64,000 nt of DNA from Musa acuminata AAA Group (lineage: Eukaryota; Streptophyta; Magnoliopsida; Zingiberales; Musaceae), in assembly GCF_036884655.1 (NCBI RefSeq), contig NC_088357.1:44355501-44419500 (forward strand). The letters run 5' to 3'. Both the position numbers and the translations under genes were made by a program. Position 1 is the stretch's first letter; each line of letters begins with the position of its first letter. This document shows, piece by piece, positions 1 to 11,400 of this stretch. The notes beneath the pieces were generated by a model. The model was given only the letters and a program-made list of their open reading frames with translations. It had not been told where the DNA came from and searched no databases.

Positions 1-566
1 AACGACGAGAGGTGAGACAAAGAGAGAGGAGGAAGAGGACGATGCAGATGCTGACGCTTTGTATCTGTGTCGGGATCGATGCAGATGCATATGTAGAGCA
101 GCGAAAGGGCCACTCGGCATTTGAATCAATGTCGACATAGATGTAAATATAGATGCAGAGTATCACTTGACATCTGCATTGGTGCCGACGCACATGCAGA
201 TGCAGAGCGCGTCGCTATGCATCTGCGTTGGCGCTAACAATGATGCGAGGAAGGGCGGTGCTGCTCTACATCTACATCGATGCCAATGCAAATTCAGAGT
301 GTCAATTTCTGTGTTGTCCTCTTCCTCTTCTCCCTTTCCCTCACCTCTCTTCGTTGCTGTCTGTCATAATCGAAAATGTAATTGGGACGTTGAAATTATT
401 TTTTTGCCCATCGTTTTCATACTTCCGTCAATAAAACTAACAACGCTAGGGTTAATAGAGCTAGATGTTTCACTCTCATAATCATGGGGATTTCAATATA
501 AATTTTGAAATCTAGGGACCAGAATGCTAAAAAGGTCTAATTACAGGGGATAATATGTAATTAGCC
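1..566. mobile_element. Right end of a foldback/TIR element (truncated by window edge)
   Basis: The last ~80 bases (about 490-566) carry the phrase 'agggaccagaatgctaaa' and end in 'gtaattagcc'. They match the right terminal repeat of the element at 12412-13628. The interior has the same GC-rich repeated motif (gcagatgcagagc and variants, e.g. 40-60, 195-215). The left end lies outside the window. No transposase is visible and I treat the short open frames here as chance. Family membership is read directly from the shared terminal and internal sequence; the superfamily is unresolved. Confidence 0.6.
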
Positions 567-604
567 TCTCCTTGCTACTAAAATACTGGACCTAGAAGTC
601 CTAG

Positions 605-1080
605 CAAAACTAACTACCCAGTTGGCAACCTTGTTTGCCTCTCTAGAAGCACGGTTAATAGTAATGCCATCAAACATTCTCATCGAGACAAAGATGTCAC
701 TGTACGTGCTGAGTTGCTGCCAAGGAGGTGGTTTCTTCTTGTTAAAAATTTCTGCCAGGTTTCACAGCATCACTCTTCGCCGGCAGCCATGAAATTCTCT
801 CGTTGATTGCTATCTGTATGCCTTCCCTTGCAACAATAACTTCACCCCTTCCCTCCGGGGCTTTCTTGTACATACCTACCACCTGAAACCAAGCAATTGC
901 CATTAGAATCTCTGAGGATAAAGCCTATTCCCCCTATATATTTTTTGGAGACCACACTCCACCAGTGTTCAATTTTAATCATCTATAGTGAGGTTTCCCC
1001 ATCCCACAGTGACCTTATGTATCCTGCCAGACCCTTCAGATATTTTGGCCTCGGCATAGCGCAATGAAGCCTTGATTACT
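605..1080 (-). pseudogene. Decayed LINE-type RNase H (RVT_3-like) domain
   Basis: Read on the minus strand, 1080 down to 605 gives pieces of a plant RNase H-like domain in order: GGIGFILRDSNGNCLVSGG, then REGIQIAINERISWL and KSDAV, then PPPWQQLSTYSDI and SREANKVA. This order matches the domain found at the C-terminus of plant non-LTR retrotransposons and related cellular copies. The frame shifts at least once and has a stop after the SDAV block, so it is broken. I see no reverse transcriptase part next to it. Confidence 0.55.
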
Positions 1081-4000
1081 ATCATTCCCCTTGTAATTTG
1101 TCTTCTCCTTTGGTTTTTTGTAAATCATGGAGAGCTAAGCGAAATGGAGTTCACAGGTTGAAGGCTTCAAGTTATTTCAATATAAAATTATCAGCTACTA
1201 AGTTTTTATGACTTCTAGGTTTGCTTTTGGTAAGTGTAAGGTGAATGATTAGTGTATGTTTATTGCCAATTGTCATGTTTATCTGTTTTGGTTTAGCTTC
1301 TGGTCTGTTTGGTCTGTGAAAATGAATGGGTAGCTTTTATTCGGTGGTTTTATCTCTCTGTTCGTATTGCCAAAAGGAAATTCAATACTTTCTTTAGAAA
1401 TGGACTTTAGCTGCAATTTTGTTACAAAGTTATGTATTGCCCGATTCCCAATCCACCTGGGTATTCCTTAAGAATTGCAGTGTGCTATTTGATGAACAGT
1501 TCAACTTACCGATGAGAGTAGAAGAAAGATAGTGAGTTAAATTATGAAATATATCAAGGAAATAAAAAATAAGGAGGATTTCTTTATCTTCTTTGGTGTC
1601 CACCTGAGAAAAGGAGATCTAACAAGTTTAAATACATTATTATAAGAAGAAAATAACCACTCTCATTACCATGTCTCAAGGTTTATATTCATGTCTAGCA
1701 TCTACAACATATAAAAAAGCATCATGGAAGAAACCTTCCTTCATTAATAATTTCATCAGCTTCCATAATTTCATTAAATAAGACCTTTAGAAGTTTTCAA
1801 ATATTCTTGAGACAGCTAAACAATTTGCCTAAGCTGTTCAATGTAACCATACAAAGATTCTTAGACATCTTAATCCAAAAAAAATGTTGGAAAGTTTACT
1901 TCAGAAGTTGACATCATTGGACTTGAGATATTGATGAATTTCTTTCTCATCCTTGTGACAAATTCTGCAGTGACATCTTTATCTTGATGTTTCTCTTGCT
2001 TTTGGTCTTTATTGGTGTTCTAATTTGTACTTGCATTATTTTTCTAGTAGACATAGATTGTTCTACTGATCAATCATGACCTATATCACCTGATCTAGAT
2101 TGTTATCAACCAAGGCCGATCCAAAATTTTCTGATTTCTTGGCCTTTTTTTTCAGAATTGGTCACAAATGATTATTTATTAGGCTCTAAGTGGGTAAAAT
2201 TTGGCCAATTTCAGATGGTTTGTCAAACTCATTAGTATAGAAAAAAGAATGATATTGGTGGTTGCTTTATGAGGGAGAAGAGGAAGAGAATCAAGTGAGG
2301 GAAGAAAGGCAAAGTAAAAGTTTCAAATATGGGTCAGTTGGTGCATACTAACTAATGTTAACCGGTTTGACAAAGGACCGATATCAGACCATATGGTCTG
2401 TTAGTAGTCGGCATTACTTTTTTATTATTTATTTAGACTGGCACCAGACAATATCAGTAGTATATAGCTTGGTATATTGGTAACATTTGGGTCCAATTGC
2501 TGAAATCGGTACAAGAATGAGATTCAGAACCTTGATTATGACTAAGGACATGCACAGAGGGATATTGCAGTAATCATGTTCACAAATCACAAACCTTGTT
2601 GTTGACAAACTCATTGCTTGCCACTGTTGTTGTTGTAATGTTTTGCATTTGCGATCATTTGTGACCACAAGGAGCATGTAGAGAGACAGAGTTTAAGTAG
2701 AGACTAGATCTTAGCTCTTTAAGAAAACGTATTTACCAGGTAGAGAATAAAGATGTCATGAGCTTTGGGTTAATCTTAAATTGGTGGGTGTCATTTTCAA
2801 AGGTCTTTCATTTGCCTCTTTTTTTTTGTATTATACAGAGCTTCACCCGTAACAAACGTTCGGGCCACAAGAGGCACACAACGCTATCCTTAAAGCTACA
2901 GTTGTATCATATACACCTCTTTGTATTACTTAGAAGCATGGTTTTGCATTTTTGCCATCGAACCCCTGTCGGTCCTGATTGGTCCAGTGCATGCCAAGCA
3001 TGCTGACACAGTATGCTGGCATGGGCCAGGTACCCTTTTCTAAATGTTTTGACTATCAGAAACCCTAACAAAATTCTATTTTCTGGATGTTTCCTACTTG
3101 ATAGAATCAAGATTATATAATTTACGTGGTTCAAGTCTACATAACAACATATATTGCACTGAAATATGTAATGGAAAAGAAATACTGATGGGATCGAAAA
3201 AATATATTGTAACACACAAATAAGGGTTGATGAGGGAACAGAGATAGAGAAAGGTAGGGAGAACTTGAGGGGTCATGGCTAGTTTCAAAGAGAGAAAAAA
3301 AGTGAAAAAGGGAACTTATATATCAAGAGGTCATACCATCTCTGACTATTTGCCTTGTCTTATGAGTGTATTACTGCACTGCAAGGTGATATGATACATT
3401 ATCAATTTTATTACATTTATATCTTGGTATTATATTATTATTTGTTTTCTAAATAAACATATAATAATTAACTTTAATGCAGTATTTTATAATTTATTAT
3501 TTGTATGACATTTAATCTTTTATATTCTGATTTCATTTTTTTTAAAGATATAGCAGAAATATTAAGATAAAAACATCTTCTTGCCTGATCTTTTTTCAAA
3601 TTTCATACAATGTTTTTGGTAATTTTCTATTTTCTATGATTTTTCTTCTTTGCAAGACTTTTAAATTGTTTTGCAGCCAACAATGGTCCTGCCAACCCGA
3701 TTTGGTGAATCCCAATCTTTTCATTCCTATCCGATCTACATTCTGATATGAATCTTTCAGACTATGGTTAAGATATTTTTTGGTAACAACAAGGCTCATA
3801 AATAGTGGCAATACTTTTAACAATTATTCCATGATCTCCTAGTCTAGTTAGGCAGCTCGTGATGTTAATCTCATTTATTCTTCTATTTGATTTCTCACAT
3901 AATGTTCTTGCCATTTGTTTTATTCCCTACTTTGATTGTCTCATTAGCCGGAGCCATAGAAATTTTCATTTTCTCTGATACAATTCATATGTTTTTTACT

Positions 4001-5000
4001 TTTTCCAAGACAAAATGTCAGACATAAGAAATATAGTTTTTTGGTCTTTATAGACCTGAACCTGTGTAATTTTGTTTGATTTTTTTAGGTGTTAAACAAA
4101 AATTATAGTTGCTTGTATATTGTAAATATCTGCTTAACAAAAATGATTTAATTTGTCTGCTAAGTGTCCTTGGTTGGAGTAAGTATATAGACTCAAAAAT
4201 ATTTGATTTCAGAATGTTTAGCAAAGGTTTCACCTTTGTGGGTTCAGTCTTATAGATGTAAGTTACACATCTTTATCAGAAATTGTTCTTGGATTTGCGT
4301 TTATCTTTTATAATTCATGTACTGTGAAATTGACTAGCATTCTTACATTGTATCTCTTCTTTGATTGCTGCAGAGTTTCTTTTCCAAGCACAAAACTGTT
4401 TGACGAATTGTGGTATGGATGATGAGTCGGATGTAGTAAGTGGTTGATATTTTCTCTAGCAGTATGTCAAACTTGGTTGTTTTGATGATTGTTTGATTAA
4501 CATTTTGGTTTCTTAGCTGGCTGGCTCTTTTGATGATATAATGTCTATAACAATTATGTTTAATCTTCTCTGTGTTGCTTTACTGATTTCTTTTTTTAAT
4601 TTTATTTTGTTTCTGATGAATCTGAGTTCGCACGTAGTGACAAATAATTATGGTAATTTATTTGCATAATCGTCCTCATGCAAACTCGTTGGTGCCTTAT
4701 GTCTCATTTGCTTTTGGGCATTTTTATCATTTATATACTCCCCGAATCATATGGCAATTTTATCATAAGTGAATCCTCTGATTCATACAATCAGATCAAA
4801 CGCCCTGGATATGTTGGTCGACTAGAACTTGTAGGTACAAGTGTATAGGCTTTATCCAGTCACTTAGAGAGATCACAAAACACTCTTTTTTTCCTTTTGT
4901 TTCGAGAAATGAAAGATATTGCTCAAATAGAGAGATCACAGATCACTCCTTTCAAAGCTTTTATGAATATGTCGGCTGGTCTGGCTGGTGAGGTATCCTG
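1081..5000. other. Intergenic DNA, no gene recognised
   Basis: AT-rich DNA with no long open frame, no family match and no clear splice-site chain. A few palindromes occur, such as gaccatatggtc near 2390. Parts may be old transposon sequence, but I could not define ends or target duplications. Confidence 0.5.
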
Positions 5001-5077
5001 GATCAAATCGTCTTCACCAGTTATCCTTAGAAGGAAGAGAAAAAAATATTACTAACAGTCGGTAAATCCTTAAGAAT

Positions 5078-5085
5078 TGACGTCA
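5078..5085. promoter_or_regulatory. Palindromic TGACGTCA motif upstream of the NAC gene
   Basis: A perfect TGACGTCA palindrome, the classic bZIP/TGA-factor binding core, lies about 690 bases upstream of the NAC start codon. Position and sequence are seen directly; regulatory use is inference. Confidence 0.3.
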
Positions 5086-5713
5086 TTAACCATCATCCCT
5101 TGCGCCTCGCGTACGTCAAAAAAAACCCGTACAAGCCATATTATGGTCAACAAGCCATCCTTCGCATACTTATAGCAATCACCAGGATAAAGAGAAGGCA
5201 GTGTCTGTTAGAACTCGATGTTGCCCCACCACCACATTGTGGCCGTTGTTTCCAAGCGTGGCGGGCTCCACGAAAACGCTACGCCTCCGACCCATCCATC
5301 ATCATTCCCCCCCCCCCTTCGCTACGACCCCTTCCTCACCGCCCCTCCCTCTCTCTGTGCCTGTTCTTTTCGGTGTTGTTGCCGTTGTAGTTGGTCGCCT
5401 TTGCTGTTATTGTTGTAGTTGTTGCGGTGGTTACACAGTAAGAGGAAGATGAGAAGGAGAGGTGCAGTCTGATGGGATAAAAGTGAGATTCTCTGCAAGT
5501 GATGGCGGTAGTTTCGCTTGAGCTTTTCTTGGAGATCTTTAAGGTCGGGTGTCGTGGTTTCAGACGCTGCCCTCCTCTCTCGTCTTCTCTCCTCTAATCC
5601 CCTCGCACGCACACGCGTATCGGGTGGGTGGCCCCTCTCTGTTCCTGCAAAACTAACCCCACCAACGACAAGTACGCAGAAACGCATGGAATGCTCCCTC
5701 TTCCTCTGATCAC

Positions 5714-5720
5714 TATATAA
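5714..5720 (+). promoter_or_regulatory. TATA box of the NAC gene
   Basis: TATATAA lies 58 bases before the ATG at 5778. That leaves a short leader of about 30 bases if transcription starts ~30 bases downstream, as is usual for plant TATA promoters. Confidence 0.6.
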
Positions 5721-5777
5721 CCTTGCTTGCCTACTGCTACTCTTACCAAACTTGCTCTTGATTCTTACCGGATAAAG

Positions 5778-7050
5778 ATGAGCATCCCAGTGAATGGCCA
5801 CTCGGGCGTGCCGCCGGGCTTCCGCTTCCACCCAACCGAGGAGGAGCTCCTAAACTTCTACCTGAGAAAGAAGGTGGCGTGTGAGAAGATCGACCTCGAC
5901 GTCATCCGCGACGTCGACCTCAACAAGCTCGAGCCATGGGACATCCAAGGTGTCGCCGACGCCCAGCTCTCTCTGATACTTTAGCTTGCTCTCTCTTGTG
6001 AACCAGAGAAGTGCACTTTCTGATACTTTCGCTTGCTCTCCTACACGCTTATTGAAGTTGCTATCGAATCTTGTGAAGCAGAGAAGTGCAGGATTGGGTC
6101 GACGCCGCAGAACGACTGGTACTTCTTCAGCCACAAGGACAAGAAGTACCCCACGGGCACTCGCACCAACCGTGCGACGGCGGTCGGGTTCTGGAAGGCC
6201 ACTGGCCGGGACAAGGTCATCTGTTCCAGCATCAAGCGGATTGGGATGAGGAAGACGCTGGTGTTCTACAAAGGCCGCGCCCCTCACGGCCAGAAGTCAG
6301 ATTGGATCATGCATGAGTACAGGCTCGACGATCGCTCCGACATGAGCTACCCACCCAACGTATGCAGTAGGGTTTTAGAGCTTGTCGATATAGTCTGCTT
6401 GCTTGTGTTCTGATTTCTTCTTGATGATCCAGCCTGCTTGCTTGATGGAAGAAGCTGCAAACCAAGAAGATGGTTGGGTGATCTGCCGAGTGTTCAAGAA
6501 GAAGAACCATCATCATCAAAAGAGCGTGGAAAGCGCCACCAACTGCTCTTCTTCTTCTCTCTCCGCCGATGCCAAGACAGAGTGGCTGCACTCAAACGGC
6601 GACGGCATGTTGGGCCAAATCCTCCAATACATGGGAAGATCTTGCAAGGAAGAGAGACAAGATCTCAACAGTGAGAAGTTGATGAGGCTTCCACCTCTCC
6701 ATAGCCCGACCCTTCCATGGTTTCCGGAGAACTACACCAACCAACAACTCGATCATCCATCCGGGTATCAGACGAGCTACGTACCGGACGCGATCCATGC
6801 CCTCGCGGGCACCGAGTCAAACATCAACACCTGGGCCGCGCTCGATGGGCTTCTCGCGTCGGAGCTGGACGGCCAGGCGGAGGCGCTGAAGCCACTCCCC
6901 TGCTTCGATGACCCAAGCTTGGGTGTCTGCTCGCCTGCAACACTGTTCACCCCGGACATCCATCGCAATCGCGACAGGGACGACGGCGACGACGATCTGT
7001 GGAGCTTGGCGAGGCCAGCAACGAAGCACATCAGCCACGTTCCATACTAA
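5778..7050 (+). CDS. NAC transcription factor, NST/SND secondary-wall type
   Basis: Three exons join in frame: 5778-5949, 6082-6359 and 6433-7050, giving 355 aa. Exon 1 holds subdomain A ([19 protein letters not shown]) and [11 protein letters not shown]. Exon 2 holds [34 protein letters not shown] and [19 protein letters not shown]. Exon 3 begins shortly before [12 protein letters not shown], which ends the NAC domain near residue 165. The acidic, Ser-rich tail includes [15 protein letters not shown] and DDDLWSLA, resembling the activation region of NST1/NST2/SND1. Those proteins are master switches for lignified secondary walls in fibres and endothecium. The start was chosen because [14 protein letters not shown] matches the family N-terminus and sits just behind a TATA box. 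Intron 1 carries a duplicated splice acceptor. Assignment to NAC is near certain; the NST subgroup is likely. Confidence 0.93.
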
Positions 7051-7519
7051 CGCGAAACCTTCGTTTTCTTCACGGTCTGAGGAAAACGAGTTTTGTCGCC
7101 CCAAATAGTATGCATAAATAAGGTGAGTGAGTGGTGGTAGATGGCTCCTCCTGTAATATTTTACGGAGAGGTGGATGTTAGGAGAAGATGGAACTTTAGT
7201 TAGTGTAGTTTGGTGTGGCTTCGTTTCATCTCTGGCCGAGGAATTCCACGGCGATGGGGATCCATCGTTCTGTCTTGTCAAAGTTGGCGTCAGCCTGCTT
7301 TAAGAGAGGAGAGTGACATGAGAAGGGATCGCATGTGAAACACACACAGAGAAAGCGTGCTTAGTGCTGCGTTAATTTAATTAGCATTTACATGTTTCAG
7401 AATTTAACATGGTCTTAGAGTAACATTTGGAGCATCAAAGTCATTCCAACGTCACATCATCGTGATAGTGTGTTGTTGTCCCGTAAAAGAAGCCCCAAAC
7501 CAAACCAAAGTCAAATACC

Positions 7520-8143
7520 TTTTAGTATTTATTTGATATTCCTATAAACATCTATCTTAATATCGTCGGTCTTATCAATATAAATATAAAGATAAAAAAT
7601 AAAAAAATAATTTTACTGTTCTAATTAATGATGACGAATGACAACATCGCTTGGATGAAGAGAATGATAGTAAGATGTGAGGATCGTTCTGCATTTACGT
7701 CGACATCGATGTAATTACCAAGTGACAAAAGGATTATCGATTCAAATGTCGAGTAGCACCGCTCTACATTTGCATCAATAACGATGAAATTGCTAAGCGA
7801 CGAAAGAGTCATCGATACAAATGTTAAGCAGGGTTGCTCGATAATTACATCGACGCCAACGTGAATGTAAAATGACTCTTACCTCTCGTCGCTATTCTTC
7901 TCATTCATAATAGTCACCCATGGGCCCCAGTGGTGTTGTCGTAAGCCATCATTAATGTCGTTCGTTATTATCAATTGAAATATTAAAATTATCTTTTTAT
8001 TATTTATTTTTATATTTTTATTAATAGAATCGTTAGGATAAATGAATTTAGATGTTTTATTTTTATAACTACTTAAATGTTAATATAATTTTTTTATAAA
8101 ATATAAAAAATAAAAATAAAAAGAATAATATATAATTAGCCCC
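7520..8143. mobile_element. Probable foldback/TIR element, same family as 12412-13628
   Basis: The right end 'atatataattagcccc' (to about 8143) matches the family terminus. The AT-rich arms around 7575-7640 and 7945-8030 are imperfect inverted copies. The middle has the family's 'gcattt.cgtcgac' and 'aacgtgaatgtaaa' type motifs. The left terminus is unclear, so that boundary is approximate. It fills most of the gap between the NAC and KEULE-type genes. Confidence 0.45.
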
Positions 8144-8442
8144 AATTGTCGACATGCATGAGTCTACTATGAAATGAATATGGCTCGACTGAACGGTATT
8201 CTATTTTATCTCTCTTCCAAGGGGGGCAAATAAACTCTGCAAGTGGATCCAAACATATAGGAGGTAGCAGTCGTTCCAATGCTCGACAATCCCGCTGCGC
8301 CAATTCCGTCTCCCATAAACATCGTTCGCCCCATCTTCCCCTTCTCCTTTCCCATCCCGCATGAACGGTCTCCTCGTCCCCGTCCCCGTCCCCGTCCTTC
8401 CACATCAGAGGCCATCAAGAGGAGTAAGCGAAGACACCAGCC

Positions 8443-11400
8443 ATGTCGATGTCGGAATGGGACTTCGCACGCGCTTCCGATTACAAGACCTTTCGCCAGA
8501 CTAGCCGTGACCGTGAGTGCATCCTGCTTCCCGTTTTCCTTCCTGTAGACCTTTTTAGTTCTGGAAACTTGTCTATATATTGCTTGCTTCTTTCAATCAT
8601 GTGGTCACGAGAGGAGAATTGATGTTCATGGCGTATGGGATGAAGCTTGATGGCAATGAAATGGTTATTGATTCGAGCTAATGATATCACTTGTTTGCTA
8701 GTGTACGAATACATTTTAATTGTTACCTTTATTCTTTCCATCCTATGTTGCCTGTTGGTCATTAGCATTTCGGAAACATGTTATTGATAACATTTTTTCA
8801 ATTATGAGCTAACGATTGAATTGATGTTCATGATATGCGGGCTGAAGTTTGAAGGAAATGAGATGATTTGTGATACATGCGAATGAGATCAATAATTAAG
8901 TCTTGTGATGGTAGATTTATTTGCTGATATAGGAAGACATGACATGCTAACGTAATATAGATTCAAGACTAGATGCAAACCTATGGAGGTGTAAGATCAT
9001 TAGGAAGATGTTAGAAGCTGAAAGAAAGTGTCACAAAGAAAAGAAATAAAATCAAGAATTGCCATGTCAATCAGTATGTGCCATTTAGTGTTAAATTGGT
9101 ATGCTAGGACAATTTTTGGTCCATTTCAGACTTGCAGTTGGTAAAGGGGTGTGTTAATTGGAATAATATGGCTGGTCCATGCTGGTAAGCTATTAACACA
9201 CTTGCCATGAAATGACAAACCCTTGTGTAAAATAAGGCCTGTTGGCAAGCAAAAGTAGACTTTTCATTAGAAGTGTATCATTGGGAACATGTCTTGATAT
9301 GAAACTAGACCAATAAAAAGCACATACTTCATGTCTGATATATGATCATGCATATCATGTGAGCCGTAATAATGTAATATATACATTGTATCTTATTAAA
9401 AGGCAATATATGATAATAAGTCAAGTACTTTGTCAAGTCTAGCATATTTCCTACATCTTAACTCAATTGAAAAATACATATTAGCTTCAGTAATTTCAAA
9501 AAGAATATATCGAGTTTCAAAAGCAATGTGAACCCACTAAATAAATGTAAAAGCATATCAAAGATGATCTACTTGTTGTGACCATGTATGATGAGATAAC
9601 TGATTCATTTACTTGATAAGCCTACACCATTGATTCAAAAGGTTTAAGTCTTCAATGGTAGTAGGCTTATCTAGCCTTATAAATCAATTCAAATTTTCTC
9701 TTATATTCATTATGGAACTAAACTTGGATGTTAGAGTCTTCCCCACTTATGCTTAATGTCTTTGTCAAGGTTTAAACACATCTCAGAATCAAATCATAGT
9801 ATGACGCAATCATAGTACGACGCACGTGAGGCCCAGTTCAGTGATGGTTTTAAGCCATAATATGCCTCTAGTCCTATCTATGGATAATCTTTTGCCACTT
9901 GGATCCATCATCATATCTTTTGTCATGATCTGACCTGATGGAACAACTAAATTCTTAACTTGATACATCTGAACCACTGGTCCAATGTGCTTAACCTCAA
10001 GTTAAAAGTTTCCCTATAAATAAACTCAAATCTCCTCGTATATCCGTTGTGGCACTAAATAGGGGGTGATTCCAGATATTGCTGGCACTAAATCTAGGTA
10101 ATTGCATAATCAATTTCATATATTACTAACATGTCATTATATGCTACAGACCTTGTATAGTTTTAGTTAAGCATGTTGGGTTAGATTCATCAGCTGGTGT
10201 ATATTATATTATGTGGATAAACCTAGGTTCCACACCTAACCAATGAGCTAGCTCTGAGACTGGTTGGCCAAAACAAGAGTGAACTTGCACTAGCTTGTAA
10301 CTGACCTCTATCGAGCTAGACCATATCTTGGACAAATAACAGCCAGTACCCCCCTTCAGTGGTTAATATACTGTGGTCCACCATTGGCTTGGGAATACCA
10401 TCTATAGGTTGTGATCTGTGTCTCAATACTTTATTGAACAAGTACTCATTTCCCATGCTGAGCAGTACATACAGATACGACTATTTTTTGCTTCAACAAG
10501 CAAATTACATATCTGCAAGAACTTTTCAGGATAGATCTTCACAAAGTTATTTGCTAATAGAACAACATTGTTGTTTCTTTTATTTGAAGAAATAGTTCTC
10601 GCAAGTCTCAGTTATGTTGATTAAGAATTTCGAAGAAGGAAATGAGCTCAAACTTTAATGTGAAAAATCACTAGTTATTTGACACCTTAGTTTAATGATG
10701 AGTTGTTTTGAGAGGATATGCATATATGGAAAGAAAATGTAACTAGTAGAGACATAAGTTTTAAACTTTTAATGAATATGATAGTTGCTATGAATGTGTT
10801 GTTGTCTCTCCATGTTCTTCCACAGATAATCAATCTCTATGTTTCTTTTCTTTGTGTACAATAACAATCCTTTGTCATCATTGTTTCTTCACTAACTTGT
10901 TTCTACTTAATATTTTTGGTGCAAGATTTGCAATCTTGGTACAACTTATTTGCTGCTATTGAGATTGTTCACTTTAATGTGTGAGCGCCATTTTACTTTA
11001 TTCTATTCAAACATCTTACGTCTTGTTCTACTGCTCTCAGGGTTGTTATATGAAATGCTTCGATCAACAGACACAAGCAACTCAAAATCATCATGGAAGG
11101 TTTTATTAATTTCATCTTTTGTCATCAGTGGTTGTTCCTTCTATATGCTCATGTTCTTGTGGTTCTTATACTGCTTAGTACTTGTATTAATTAAATTTGA
11201 ATTATTATTCTCTAAATCACAATATTATCATAATGCATTGAAATTATCAACTAAAGGACTCAACCTATATACACTAGGGCTACTTATGTTTTTCACTAAG
11301 ATCCAAGAACTTTCTATTGCTTGCTTAAACTAAAATTCAAATTAATCTGGAGTCTCGTTCATGCTTTAACATTTAGGGGGAGAGAGGTGAACTCTTGTAA

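Noticed and set aside
5100..5831. Overlapping open frames rich in Pro, Ser and Arg before the NAC gene
   Set aside because: Low-complexity C/T-rich promoter and leader DNA on both strands. No domain is seen and the NAC TATA box lies inside.
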